Below are positions 46,001 to 54,607 of a DNA stretch of 64,000 nucleotides, piece by piece; within the stretch, counting starts at the first letter, position 1, and each line of letters begins with the position of its first letter. The stretch is from DASSUW01 sp963730535. Lineage in GTDB: Bacteria > Actinomycetota > Thermoleophilia > Solirubrobacterales > Solirubrobacteraceae. The DNA lies in assembly GCA_963730535.1 (NCBI GenBank), contig CAVSRU010000005.1, forward strand, positions 62,001 to 126,000. The letters run 5' to 3'. The position numbers and the translations under genes were made by a program. The notes under the pieces were generated by a model that searched no databases, had not been told where the DNA came from, and worked only from the letters and a program-made list of their open reading frames with translations.

Positions 46001-47314
46001 ATGGCGGTCACCGACCCGTCTTTCGTAGTCGAGCGCTTCGGCCCCGCGGGCGATCGGATCGAGGTCGCCGGACACTGGCGCGGGCTGCGCGGGCGGCGCT
46101 TCGTGCGCCCGGTGCTGTGGCTCCACCGGGGCGACACGCGCCGCCGGCTGGTGGCCGTGCTCGACCACAAGCCGTGGGCCGCCGACGACGGCGATCCCTG
46201 GCTGGCGGCGTTCGCCTGGGACGGCGGCGCGCTCGACGCCGAGCGCGCCGAGCTCGAGGTGGGCCGGGAGCTGGTCGTCCAGCTTCCGCTGCCCGGTCGC
46301 AAGGCGCCGCCCAGCGCCCCGGCCCGCGCGCGGCAGCCGTCCGAGCTCGAGCGGGCCCGCGAGGAGCTGTCCGCCGCCACGCGCGAGCGCCGCGCGCTCC
46401 AGGCCAAGCTCGACACCGCGAGCACCGCGGCCGGCGAGCTCGAGCAGCTGCGCGCCGAGCGCGACCGCGCGGTGCAGGCCGTCGAGGCCGCCCACGCCGA
46501 GCGCGACCGCGCCGTCGAGGTGGCCGAGCGCGCGGGCGCCGACGGCGAACGGCTCGTCAACGACGAGTACCGCCAGCGCGAGCGCGCCCAGGAGTCCGCC
46601 GACCGGGCGCTCGAGCGCGCTCGTGAGACGGAGGCCGCGCTCTCGCTCGCGAACCGGCAGCTGACCGCAGCCCGCACGAGCTACGCGTCGCTCGACGCCG
46701 ACCAGGCGGAAGCCCGCCGCCAGCGCGACGCGGCACGGGAGCGGCTCGCACTGGCGGAGCGCCAGCGCGACGAGGCGCGGGAGCGGCTCGCGGTCGCGAT
46801 GGCCGAGGGCGATGAGCTGCGGGAGCGGCTCGAGCGCGCGGAGGCCGAGCGCGAGCGGCTGCTGGGCGCGACCGTCGAGCACGACGTGCTCGCCGAGGTC
46901 GACGTCCCGGCGAAGGAGGAGGCCCCGCGTGACAGCGAGGAGCTGATGAACGTCCGCGCCGAGCGGCAGCGGCTCGAGGCCGAGCTCGCCGGCGCCTGGG
47001 CGGACCGCGAGCAGCTCGTGGCCGAGCTCGCCGCGGCCCGCGCCGGTCGCGAGCGGGTCGAGGCCGAGCTCGTCGCCGCCCGCTCGGACCGCAAGCGGCT
47101 CGAGCGCGAGCTGTCCAGGCGCCCGGAGCGTGAGCCAGCCGCGCGTGTGGAGCCCGAGCCCGCGCGCCCCACGGTGCGCGTCTCGCCGTTCACCCAGAGC
47201 CGGATCGCGGAGCCGTCCTCCGGCGGCGCGCTCTGGATCGTGCGCATGATCGCGCTCGCGATGGTCGTCGCCCTGCTCGGCGCTGCCGTGCTGTTGCTGA
47301 CCGGCGTGTTCTAG
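46001..47314 (+). CDS. Tail-anchored coiled-coil protein A
   Basis: 437 residues: an N-terminal beta-rich domain (~100 residues: RIEVAGHWRGLRGRRFVRPV, AAFAWDGG, AELEVGRELVVQLPLP), a long Glu/Arg/Ala coiled coil (~115-370), and one C-terminal membrane segment (ALWIVRMIALAMVVALLGAA). The same architecture and related N-terminal domain occur in the gene at 53289. No family name is known to me. ATG 46001 is used; TTG 45980 is possible since GGGAG and TAGCCT lie upstream. Repeat R2 starts 10 nt after the stop. Confidence 0.75.
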   Translation: MAVTDPSFVVERFGPAGDRIEVAGHWRGLRGRRFVRPVLWLHRGDTRRRLVAVLDHKPWAADDGDPWLAAFAWDGGALDAERAELEVGRELVVQLPLPGRKAPPSAPARARQPSELERAREELSAATRERRALQAKLDTASTAAGELEQLRAERDRAVQAVEAAHAERDRAVEVAERAGADGERLVNDEYRQRERAQESADRALERARETEAALSLANRQLTAARTSYASLDADQAEARRQRDAARERLALAERQRDEARERLAVAMAEGDELRERLERAEAERERLLGATVEHDVLAEVDVPAKEEAPRDSEELMNVRAERQRLEAELAGAWADREQLVAELAAARAGRERVEAELVAARSDRKRLERELSRRPEREPAARVEPEPARPTVRVSPFTQSRIAEPSSGGALWIVRMIALAMVVALLGAAVLLLTGVF

Positions 47315-47323
47315 GCGCGGGCC

Positions 47324-47531
47324 AACGTCAACACCGGCTGGGTAGGGAGGCTAGGGAGCCAGCCGCCGCGCGAACTATCCCCGATTAGCCGCGGTTTCCG
47401 CGGCTAACTCGGGATAGTTCGCCGAACTATGCCCGAGTTAGCCGCGGAAACCGGGGCTAAACTCGACGATAGTTGGGGCGATCGCCACCCGCGCCGGCTC
47501 CCAGCCTCCCTACCCAGCCGCCTTTGACGTT
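47324..47531. repeat. Dispersed inverted-repeat element, copy R2
   Basis: A 208-bp element. Outer arms pair over ~33 bp: AACGTCAA (47324-47331) with TTGACGTT (47524-47531); CGGCTGGGTAGGGAGGCT with AGCCTCCCTACCCAGCCG; and GGGAGCC with GGCTCCC. Inside are two hairpins: 47372-47420 (GAACTATCC..., TTAGCCGCGG, loop TTT) and 47425-47474 (AACTAT..., GTTAGCC, loop AAA). No ORF. It lies between coiled-coil gene A and a 52-residue gene on the other strand. Confidence 0.85.
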
Positions 47532-47548
47532 CGCCGGCGGACGACCGA

Positions 47549-47707
47549 CTACCGCCGGTGGCGGCGCGCCTCGTTCGCCTGCCGCTCGCCGAGCGCCTGG
47601 GCCACGGCGAAGACGATCAGGCCGGTGAGGAGCGCGGGGAAGAGCACGCCGAAGATGAAGATGAGGCCGAGGGAGAAGGTCCAGGCATCGCTCAGCGCGA
47701 CGAGCAT
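47549..47707 (-). CDS. Very small membrane protein
   Basis: 52 residues from ATG 47707: MLVALSDAWTFSLGLIFIFG then VLFPALLTGLIVFAVAQALG and a charged tail. One long or two short membrane segments. It lies 10 nt downstream of the ligase gene start-to-stop unit on the same strand (ligase stop at 47718), so probably the last gene of that transcript. No family recognised. Confidence 0.55.
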   Translation of the reverse strand: MLVALSDAWTFSLGLIFIFGVLFPALLTGLIVFAVAQALGERQANEARRHRR

Positions 47708-47717
47708 GGCGCGAAGC

Positions 47718-49227
47718 TTACCCGCGGACGGCGAGGACCGCGTCGAGCGTGTCGGCCTCGGACGCCGGCTTCTCCGGGCGGTGCCGGAGCACGCGCGCGA
47801 AGCGCAGCGCGACGCCGCCCGGGTACCGGCTGCTCGCCTGCACGCCGTCGAACGCGATCTCCACGACGAGCTCCGGGCGCACGTGGACGACGTGGCCCTC
47901 GCGCGCGACCTCCAGCTCGAGCAGCCGTGCGGTCTGCCACTCGAGCATCCGGTCCGTGAGGCCCTTGAACGTCTTGCCGAGCATCACGTGGCCCGGGCCG
48001 GCGGGGTCGCGCGCGCCGAGGTGCAGGTTGCTGAGCCAACCGCGGCGCCGGCCGTGGCCCCACTCGGCGGCGAGGATCACCAGGTCGAGCGTGTGGCGAG
48101 GCTTGACCTTCAGCCAGCCGGCACCGCGGCGGCCGGCCGCGTAGGGCGCCTCGAGCGACTTCACGAGCACTCCTTCGTGCCCGCGTGCCAGCGCGTCGTC
48201 GAGCATCGCGCCCGCCGCCCCGGCGTCGGTCGCGACGGCCCGCGGGACCCGTCCCTCGTCCGGGACGAGCTCGGCGAGCGCGGCGAAGCGCTCCGCGCCG
48301 GGCCGGTCGATCAGGTCCTCGCCGTCGGCGTGGAGGACGTCGAAGAACAGCGCCGTGAGCGGCGTCGCGGCACCCGGCGTCCGGGTGCCGAAGCGGCTGG
48401 CCGTGACCTGGAACGGCTCGGGCCGCCCGTCGGCGCGCAGCGCGATCGCCTCGCCGTCGAGGACCACCGCCTGCGCCGGCACGGCGAGGGCCGCGCGGAC
48501 GATCTCCGGCACGCGGGCGGTGACCTCGTCGAGCGTGCGCGTGAACACCCGCACCTCGTCGCCGCGGCGGTGGACCTGCACGCGGACGCCGTCGAGCTTG
48601 TACTCGACGGCCGCCGGGCTGATGCGCTCGAGCGCCGAGTCGAGGTCGTCGCCCGGCGCCGCCAGCATCGGCTGCACGGGGCGCAGCAGCTCGAGCGTGA
48701 TCCGCCCGAGGCCGGCCGTCCCGTCGGTCAGGGCCACCGCCGCCACCGCGCCGAGGTCGCCGCGCAGCATCAGCGCCCGCCGCACGTCGGTCCGCGGCAC
48801 GTCGGCCGCCTTCGCCACGGCGTCGACCATCACGCCGGCCAGCGCGCCCTGCCCGAGGTCGCCGAGCAGCAGCGCGACGAGGAAGCGCTGCTCGGCCTCG
48901 GTGGCGCGGGAGAGCAGGTCGCGGACCGCCTCGCGCCGCGTGCGCCTGCGAGCCGGGCCCGGACAGCTCGCCGATGCGCGTGAACGCGCTCTCGACCTCC
49001 GCGATGTCGAGCGCCGGCTCCGCGGCCGGCGCCGGCAGGTCGCGGAGCGCGGCCCAGCCGACGCCGATCTGCCGCTGGGTCAGCTCACCCGACAGCCAGG
49101 CGACGGCGGCCGGCGTCTCGGCGGGGGAGACGCCCCGCAGCACCGCCGCGAGCGCCTGCACCTTGGCGTTGCGGGACGAGGTGGCGCGCACGGCGGCCGA
49201 CGCCTCGACGAGCTCGCTGAGCAGCAC
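47718..49227 (-). pseudogene. ligB: ATP-dependent DNA ligase (LigB type), frame broken
   Basis: Similar to mycobacterial LigB (~505 residues). The N-terminal DNA-binding part (LLSELVEASAAVRATSSRNA, VAWLSGELTQRQIGVGWAAL) is in one frame. The adenylation domain with the lysine motif EYKLDGVRVQVHRRG, the nucleotidyltransferase motifs (VLDGEAIAL, GHEGVLVKSLEAPY) and the OB fold are in a frame displaced by one base. The break is near 48931-48950. It is equivalent to one extra base. GTG 49227 fits the family N-terminus. Confidence 0.87.
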
Positions 49228-49240
49228 GCGGTTGATGGTG

Positions 49241-50011
49241 TCACGGGTGCAGCAGGCGGCCTTCCATGCCGCCGGCCACGGTCACCACCTGGCCGCTCAC
49301 GTGCCCGGAGGCGAGCGGCGAGCAGAGGAAGGCGATCGTGCGCGCGATGTCGTCGGTCGACGCGACCTTTCGCAGGGCCATCGTCGCCGTCACCTCGGCC
49401 ACCGTCTCCTCGGTGAGGTCGGCGGCCGTCATCGGCGACACCGTCCAGCCGGGCGCGACGACGTTCACGCGCGCGAGCGGTGCGTCGCGCACGACCTCGT
49501 TCTTGAGCGAGAGGGCCAGCCCGTGGGCGATCGCCGCCTTCGCGGCGGCATAGTCGGCGTGTCCCGCCTCGCCGAAGACGCCGGCCGTCGAGGCGACGAG
49601 GACCAGCGAGCCGGCGCCCGTGGCGGCCACGTGGCGGCAGTAGGCGCGGGCGGTGAGGAACGTGGCGGTGAGGTTGCCGTCCAGCGTCGCCCGCCAGCGC
49701 TCGAGCGGCATCTCGGCGACCGGCACGTCCTCCGACGGCCAGACGCCGGCGTTCGCCACGCAGGCGTCGAGCCGCCCCAGCGCGGCGACCGCGGCCGGCA
49801 CGAGCGCGTCGGCATCCGCCTCGTCGCGCAGGTCGGCTCGCAGCGCGACCCCGCCGATCTCGGCGGCCAGCGTCTCGGCGGCGGCCGCGTTCGAGTGATA
49901 GTGCACGCCGACGCGCGCGCCCTCGGCGGCCAGCAGCCGCGCGGTGGCGGCGCCGATGCCGCCCGACGCGCCGGTGACGAGGATGCCAGTGCCCGCGAGG
50001 CCGAGATCCAT
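49241..50011 (-). CDS. Short-chain dehydrogenase/reductase (FabG-like)
   Basis: A 256-residue SDR: ILVTGASGGIGAATARLL, NAGVWPSED, catalytic SLVLVASTAGVFG and YAAAKAAIAHG. ATG 50011 gives the canonical N-terminus. Substrate unknown. Divergent from the EamA transporter gene with 66 bp between; a GntR-type operator-like palindrome lies in that gap. Confidence 0.92.
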   Translation of the reverse strand: MDLGLAGTGILVTGASGGIGAATARLLAAEGARVGVHYHSNAAAAETLAAEIGGVALRADLRDEADADALVPAAVAALGRLDACVANAGVWPSEDVPVAEMPLERWRATLDGNLTATFLTARAYCRHVAATGAGSLVLVASTAGVFGEAGHADYAAAKAAIAHGLALSLKNEVVRDAPLARVNVVAPGWTVSPMTAADLTEETVAEVTATMALRKVASTDDIARTIAFLCSPLASGHVSGQVVTVAGGMEGRLLHP

Positions 50012-50039
50012 GGCGCGGCAGTCTGACGGTCGGCCGCCA

Positions 50040-50069
50040 TTGACAGAGGTGGTGGAATTGTGGAACAAT
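50040..50069 (+). promoter_or_regulatory. Promoter of the EamA-GntR unit with overlapping GntR-type operator
   Basis: TTGACA (50040-50045) and AACAAT (50064-50069) are separated by 18 bp. The -10 region is part of the palindrome ATTGT-GGA-ACAAT (50057-50069), similar to operators of FadR-type GntR regulators. ATG 50078 follows eight bases later. The GntR gene of the same unit is the likely binder, giving autoregulation. Confidence 0.55.
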
Positions 50070-50077
50070 CCTCGACC

Positions 50078-50968
50078 ATGCTCGTCGCTCGCACCCAGGT
50101 CCTCCTCGCCGCCCTCTGCTTCGCCACCACCGGCACCGCCCAGGCGCTCGGTCCGTCAGGCACCCAGCCGGTCGGCGTGGGCGCCGCCCGGATCCTCGTC
50201 GGCGGAACGCTGCTGGTCGCGGTGGTGCTGCTCCGCGGCAGCGGGTTCCGCTCCCGCCCATGGGCGCGCGGCCCGCTGCTCGCGGCCGTGGGCGGGGTCG
50301 CGGTCTACCAGCTCGCGTTCTTCGCCGCCGTGGCGGACACCGGCGTGGCCGTCGGGACGATCGTGGCGCTCGGCTCGGCACCGACGCTCGCCGGGCTCTT
50401 CGAGTGGGTGCTCGACCGCCGGCGTCCGAGCGCCCGCTGGAGCGTCGCGACGGCGCTCGCCTGCGCCGGCGTCGCGCTGCTCGCGCTCGCGGGCGGCGGT
50501 GCGAGCGTCTCGCTCCTCGGCGTCGCGCTCGCCGTCACGGCCGGCGGGGCCTACGCGACGTACACGCTCGCGGCCAAGCGCCTGCTCGCCGCCGGCCACG
50601 CGCCCGAGACGGTGATGGCGGCCGCCTTCGGGCTCGGCGCGCTGACTCTGATGCCCGTCCTGGCGGCGAGCGAGCCCGGCTGGCTGCTGCACGCCGACGG
50701 GGTCGCCCTGGCGATCTTCCTCGGCGTGATCCCGACCGCCCTGGCGTACGTGCTGTTCGCCCGTGGGCTGCGGCGGCTGAGCGCGTCGGAGACCGCGACG
50801 CTGACGCTCGCCGAGCCGCTCACCGCCGGGGTGCTCGGCGCCGTCGTTCTCGCCGAGCCGGTCACCGCGCTGTCCGCGACGGGCGGCGGCTTCGTGCTGG
50901 CCGGCCTGCTGGCGCTCGCCGCACCGCGGCTGCCGGCGCTTGCGTCACTGCGCCCAGTGCAGGCATGA
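50078..50968 (+). CDS. EamA/DMT-family transporter
   Basis: 296 residues, about ten membrane segments in two EamA repeats (LLAALCFATTGTAQALGPSG; VALAVTAGGAYATYTLAAKR; AEPLTAGVLGAVVLAEPVTA). Drug/metabolite exporter superfamily; substrate unknown. ATG 50078 follows the promoter AACAAT; the upstream in-frame ATG overlaps the operator and is less likely. GntR gene follows by 7 bp. Confidence 0.9.
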   Translation: MLVARTQVLLAALCFATTGTAQALGPSGTQPVGVGAARILVGGTLLVAVVLLRGSGFRSRPWARGPLLAAVGGVAVYQLAFFAAVADTGVAVGTIVALGSAPTLAGLFEWVLDRRRPSARWSVATALACAGVALLALAGGGASVSLLGVALAVTAGGAYATYTLAAKRLLAAGHAPETVMAAAFGLGALTLMPVLAASEPGWLLHADGVALAIFLGVIPTALAYVLFARGLRRLSASETATLTLAEPLTAGVLGAVVLAEPVTALSATGGGFVLAGLLALAAPRLPALASLRPVQA

Positions 50969-50975
50969 TCGGGCA

Positions 50976-51617
50976 GTGAGCGCTACGCGACCACTCCACC
51001 GGACCTCGACGGTCGACGCGCTGGCGCAGGCGCTGCGGCAGCAGATCCTCGACGGCGAGCTTCCTCCCGGCGCGTGGCTGCGCGAGCGGGAGCTGTGCGA
51101 GACCTACGGCGTGGCGCGCCACTCGCTGCGGGCCGCGCTGCGCCAGCTGGCCGCCGAAGGCCTCGTGCGGATCGAGCCGCATCGCGGCGCGCACGTGGTC
51201 GAGCTGAGCGCCGACGAGCTGCGCTGGCTGTACGAGCTGCGCGCGGCACTCGAGCTCGAAGCCGCCCATCTGGCGCTCGAGCGCGGCGGCGGGCGGCTCC
51301 CGCCCGAGGTCCACGAGGCGCTGGCGCGTCTGGAGGCCGCCTGCGCCGGCGACGATCCGCCGTGGAGCGAGGTCAACGCGGCTCACACCGCGCTCCACGC
51401 CGCCATCGTGGCCGCCGGCGGCAGCCCGCGGATCACCGCCGCCCACGAGTCGCTCAGCGGCGAGATGCACCTGTTCCTGCTCGCGCTGCGGCCGCACGTC
51501 GCCGCCCGCGAGCTGGCCGAGGACCACGCCGCGCTCGTGCGCGGGCTCGAGTCCGACGGACCCGAAGTGCTGCGCGAGCACCTGTGGCGCTCGGCGGAGA
51601 CCCTCACGCGCGCATGA
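50976..51617 (+). CDS. GntR-family (FCD) transcriptional regulator
   Basis: 213 residues: winged-helix N-terminus (ALRQQILDGELPPGAWLRER, ELCETYGVARHSLRAALRQL, GLVRIEPHRGAHVV) and a C-terminal all-helical FCD effector domain (LRAALELEAAHLALERG, HTALHAAIVAAGG). It probably represses the upstream EamA promoter and perhaps the divergent SDR gene. Its stop overlaps the next ATG (ATGA). Confidence 0.92.
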   Translation: MSATRPLHRTSTVDALAQALRQQILDGELPPGAWLRERELCETYGVARHSLRAALRQLAAEGLVRIEPHRGAHVVELSADELRWLYELRAALELEAAHLALERGGGRLPPEVHEALARLEAACAGDDPPWSEVNAAHTALHAAIVAAGGSPRITAAHESLSGEMHLFLLALRPHVAARELAEDHAALVRGLESDGPEVLREHLWRSAETLTRA

Positions 51618-52762
51618 GCCCGATCGACCCCCGCCTCGAGCGCCACCGGCCCGCCCTCGTGTACGACCCGCAGGAGGGCTACCGGGCGATGTCCGCGGCC
51701 TCGATCACGGACTACGACGAGAACCTCCTGCGGCGCAGCAAGGGGGCGATCGTCGCGCGCGCCGGCGCCGGGCTGTCGCTCGCCCTGCTGAGCACCTACG
51801 ACGTCGAGGACGGCGACCGGCTCGACGAGGTGGGCGACATCCTCGCCGCCTCCCGCCGCTTCCAGGGCGACGCCGCCTACCGCGAGCGGGTCTACGGCCG
51901 CGTGAAGGAGGACGCCGGCCGCGTCTGGCTCCAGTACTGGATGTGGTCGTACTACAACCCGAAGCAGCTGCTCGGCCTCGGCAAGCACGAGGGCGACTGG
52001 GAGGTCATCCAGATCGGGCTGTCGGACGGCGGCGACCCGGAGGTCGCGACCTTCTCCCAGCACGAGGGAGGCGAGGCGCGCAGCTGGGACAAGCTGAGGC
52101 GCCAGGGCGACCACCCGATCGTCTACGTGGCGCCGCTCTCCCACGCGTGCTACTTCGAGCCCGGCGCGCACCCGTACGTAGTCGGGGTCGACAACCCGGA
52201 CGACTCGCTGCCGCCCGTCCTGCCGCAGGTGGAGCCGTTCGGCGCCTGGGAGGACTGGACCGGGCGCTGGGGGAGCTCGACCGGCGTCGGCAGCCGCTTC
52301 CTCCGCGGCCCTCTGGCCGGTCGCTTCGGCGGGCGCAGCCCCGCGAGCCCCGGGCAGCAGACCCAGAAGTGGGACCACCCGACCGCGTGGCACCTGCGCG
52401 CCCGGGCCGCGACGCCCCTCCGGCAGGCGCGCCGGGTCGTGCGGGCGGCCGGAGCCGCGACGTACCCGAAGCTGCTGGCGATCGAGGCGCGGCGCGAGGG
52501 CGACCGCGTGTTCGTCGACTACCGGCTCGACCCGGCGCCTCAGCGGCGCGCCTCGCGGCTGCTGGTCACCCTCCACCGGCCGGACCGCGAGGCCCAGTTG
52601 CTGGCCACATCCCCGGAGGAGATCGACGGCCCGCAAGGCACCGTCGACGTGCCGCTCGAGGCGGCCGTCGAGGGCGAGGTCGTGGTCCGTGCGTCGGCCT
52701 ACAACGCGTTGCGCCAGCGCAGCGACCCGCTCGAGACGGTCGCTCGCCCCACGCCGCCCTAG
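51614..52762 (+). CDS. Vps62-related protein
   Basis: 382 residues with the Vps62/DUF946-like core: VWLQYWMWSYYNPKQLLGLG, KHEGDWEVIQIGL, HPIVYVAPLSHACYFEPGAH. The C-terminal 100 residues form an additional beta domain. No signal peptide. The function of these proteins in bacteria is unknown. It overlaps the GntR gene by ATGA. Confidence 0.72.
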   Translation: MSPIDPRLERHRPALVYDPQEGYRAMSAASITDYDENLLRRSKGAIVARAGAGLSLALLSTYDVEDGDRLDEVGDILAASRRFQGDAAYRERVYGRVKEDAGRVWLQYWMWSYYNPKQLLGLGKHEGDWEVIQIGLSDGGDPEVATFSQHEGGEARSWDKLRRQGDHPIVYVAPLSHACYFEPGAHPYVVGVDNPDDSLPPVLPQVEPFGAWEDWTGRWGSSTGVGSRFLRGPLAGRFGGRSPASPGQQTQKWDHPTAWHLRARAATPLRQARRVVRAAGAATYPKLLAIEARREGDRVFVDYRLDPAPQRRASRLLVTLHRPDREAQLLATSPEEIDGPQGTVDVPLEAAVEGEVVVRASAYNALRQRSDPLETVARPTPP

Positions 52763-52786
52763 AGAAGGAACCGCCACCCCGGCGGA

Positions 52787-52792
52787 TAACGT
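52787..52792 (+). promoter_or_regulatory. -10 box for the 52801 gene
   Basis: TAACGT eight bases before ATG 52801; consistent with a leaderless transcript for this gene and coiled-coil gene B. Confidence 0.45.
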
Positions 52793-52800
52793 GAAGGTGC

Positions 52801-53292
52801 ATGACGAGGAGATTTGAAGTCGGGCCGCTGCTCGTCGCCCTCGGCGCGGCGCTCCTGCTCGTAAGCCTCTTCCTCGAGTGGTACGGCACGCTGACGGCCT
52901 GGGAGGCCTTCGAGGTGGTCGAGGTGCTGCTCGCGGTGCTCGCCGCCGCGGCGCTCACGGTCGCGGCCGGGCTGCTGCTGCCGGACCTCGGGTACCTGGA
53001 GCGCCGCTGGCTGCTGCCGGTGGTCGGCGCCGCGGTGATCCTCGTGGTCGCCGAGGTGATCGATCCGCCGCCCGCCGCGAGCGGCGAGGAGCTCGAGGCC
53101 GGCGTGTGGGTCGCGTTCGGGGCGGTGCTCGTGATGAGCCTGGGCGCCCTGCTCACCTTCGGTCGCATCTCGTTCTCCCTGTCGGTCGAGGACCGCGACG
53201 TCCGCGAGCGCGTACCAGTGGTCGACCACCGCCAGGACACGACGGACACCGTGGCCGTGAAGGCAGACGAGGACCCCACCGAGAAGCGATGA
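52801..53292 (+). CDS. Small four-segment membrane protein
   Basis: 163 residues with four hydrophobic segments (LLVALGAALLLVSLFLEW, VLLAVLAAAALTVAAGLLL, LLPVVGAAVILVVAEVI, WVAFGAVLVMSLGALLTF) and an acidic C-terminal tail. No family name. Its stop overlaps the ATG of coiled-coil gene B, so the two are probably functionally linked. Confidence 0.75.
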   Translation: MTRRFEVGPLLVALGAALLLVSLFLEWYGTLTAWEAFEVVEVLLAVLAAAALTVAAGLLLPDLGYLERRWLLPVVGAAVILVVAEVIDPPPAASGEELEAGVWVAFGAVLVMSLGALLTFGRISFSLSVEDRDVRERVPVVDHRQDTTDTVAVKADEDPTEKR

Positions 53293-54602
53293 CCGACGTG
53301 CGCGAAGTCGGCTTCGAGCTCGAGCGCTTCAGCTTCACCGCCCCGGGGCGGCTGGAGGTGGTCGGGCGCTGGAGCGGGCTCGAGGGCCGGCGGCTCGGCC
53401 GCCCCGTCCTGACCGTCGAGGCGGGCGATCTCCGCCGGCGGGTGACCGCGCTCCCCGGCGGGCAGTTCACGCCGTCGAGCACGGGCGAGTGGCGCGCGGC
53501 GTTCGCCTACGACGGCGACCCGGAGGCGGTCACGGGCGCCGAGCTCGAGGTCGGCCGCCGCCTCGTCGCCGAGCTGCCGCGCCCGCGTCGCCGCCGGCCC
53601 AGCCCCACGCCGGCCGAGCCGGGGCCGCCGCGGGAGGACCGCCGGGCCGCCGAGCTGGAGCTGCACGCGGAGGTCGAGCGCCTGAAGGCCGAGCTGACGC
53701 CGCTGCGGGCCGAGCACGAGCGGCTGGACGCCGAGCAGGCCGACCTCTACGACCGGCTGAAGGCCGCCGAACGCGGCCGCGAGCAGCTCGCGGGCAAGCT
53801 GGCGGAGGCGGAGTCCGCGCTCGAGCGCGCGACCGCCGAGCTGGCCGAGCGCGAGCGGGAGGTCGCCGCCGCGCGCGAGGAGACCGCGGCGGCGCGCGAG
53901 GAGGCCGCGAGCGCGCGGGCGGAGACCGAGCAGGCGCGCGAGACCGCGGAGCAGCGGCTCGCGGCCGAGCGGGCGAGCGCGACCGACGTGCGTGACAGCC
54001 TCGCCACCGCCCGCGAGGAGGCGCAGAAGGCGATCGCGGCGGAGGCGGAGGAGACCGAGCGCCTACGGGCGGAGCTGCGCGCGGCCCGCGAGGAGACCGA
54101 GCGGACGCTGACGACCGAGCGGGAGGAGACCGCGCGGCTGCGCGAGGAGCTCGCCGCCCGGCCGGCGCCCGACGAAGGCGACGACGGCGGGGAGGCCGAC
54201 GTCGCCGCGAAGCGCATGTACGAGCGGATCGCGCGCGAGCTCGAGCACGAGCGCGCGGCGGCCAGGCACCTGCGCCGGGAGCTCGACGCCGTGCAGGCCG
54301 AGACGGCGCAGCACCGGCGTGAGGCATCGACCGCCGCGGCGACGACCGGCGGCGACAGCGCCCCGCACCTGAACGGCCCCGCCGCGGCGACGCCGGCGGG
54401 CCGGCTCGCCGCCGCCCGGCGCACCGAGGTCGCCCGCGCGGCGGCCCACCATCGCGCGGATGCCGCCCGCGCCGCAGCGGCGCACCGGGTCCCGGACGGG
54501 CACCGCTCGCCGGTCAACCTGTGGCTCGTGCGCGCGGCGGCGATCGCGGTCGTCGCCGCCCTGCTCGTCGCGCTCGTGCTGATCGTCAGCGCGGTCGCCT
54601 GA
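53289..54602 (+). CDS. Tail-anchored coiled-coil protein B
   Basis: 437 residues, the same length and plan as protein A at 46001: beta-rich N-terminal domain (RLEVVGRWSGLEGRRLGRPV, WRAAFAYDGD, AELEVGRRLVAELPRP), a coiled coil with E-E-T-A-A-A-R-type repeats (~120-330), and one C-terminal membrane segment (LWLVRAAAIAVVAALLVALV). It overlaps the small membrane protein gene by ATGA. Codon-level repetition in the coiled coil suggests internal duplication. Confidence 0.75.
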   Translation: MTDVREVGFELERFSFTAPGRLEVVGRWSGLEGRRLGRPVLTVEAGDLRRRVTALPGGQFTPSSTGEWRAAFAYDGDPEAVTGAELEVGRRLVAELPRPRRRRPSPTPAEPGPPREDRRAAELELHAEVERLKAELTPLRAEHERLDAEQADLYDRLKAAERGREQLAGKLAEAESALERATAELAEREREVAAAREETAAAREEAASARAETEQARETAEQRLAAERASATDVRDSLATAREEAQKAIAAEAEETERLRAELRAAREETERTLTTEREETARLREELAARPAPDEGDDGGEADVAAKRMYERIARELEHERAAARHLRRELDAVQAETAQHRREASTAAATTGGDSAPHLNGPAAATPAGRLAAARRTEVARAAAHHRADAARAAAAHRVPDGHRSPVNLWLVRAAAIAVVAALLVALVLIVSAVA

Positions 54603-54607
54603 CGGAC

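Noticed and set aside
53600..54330. Short repeats within coiled-coil gene B suspected as a tandem-repeat or CRISPR-like array
   Set aside because: They follow codon phase and heptad periodicity and vary in sequence and spacing; they reflect the coiled coil, not an array.
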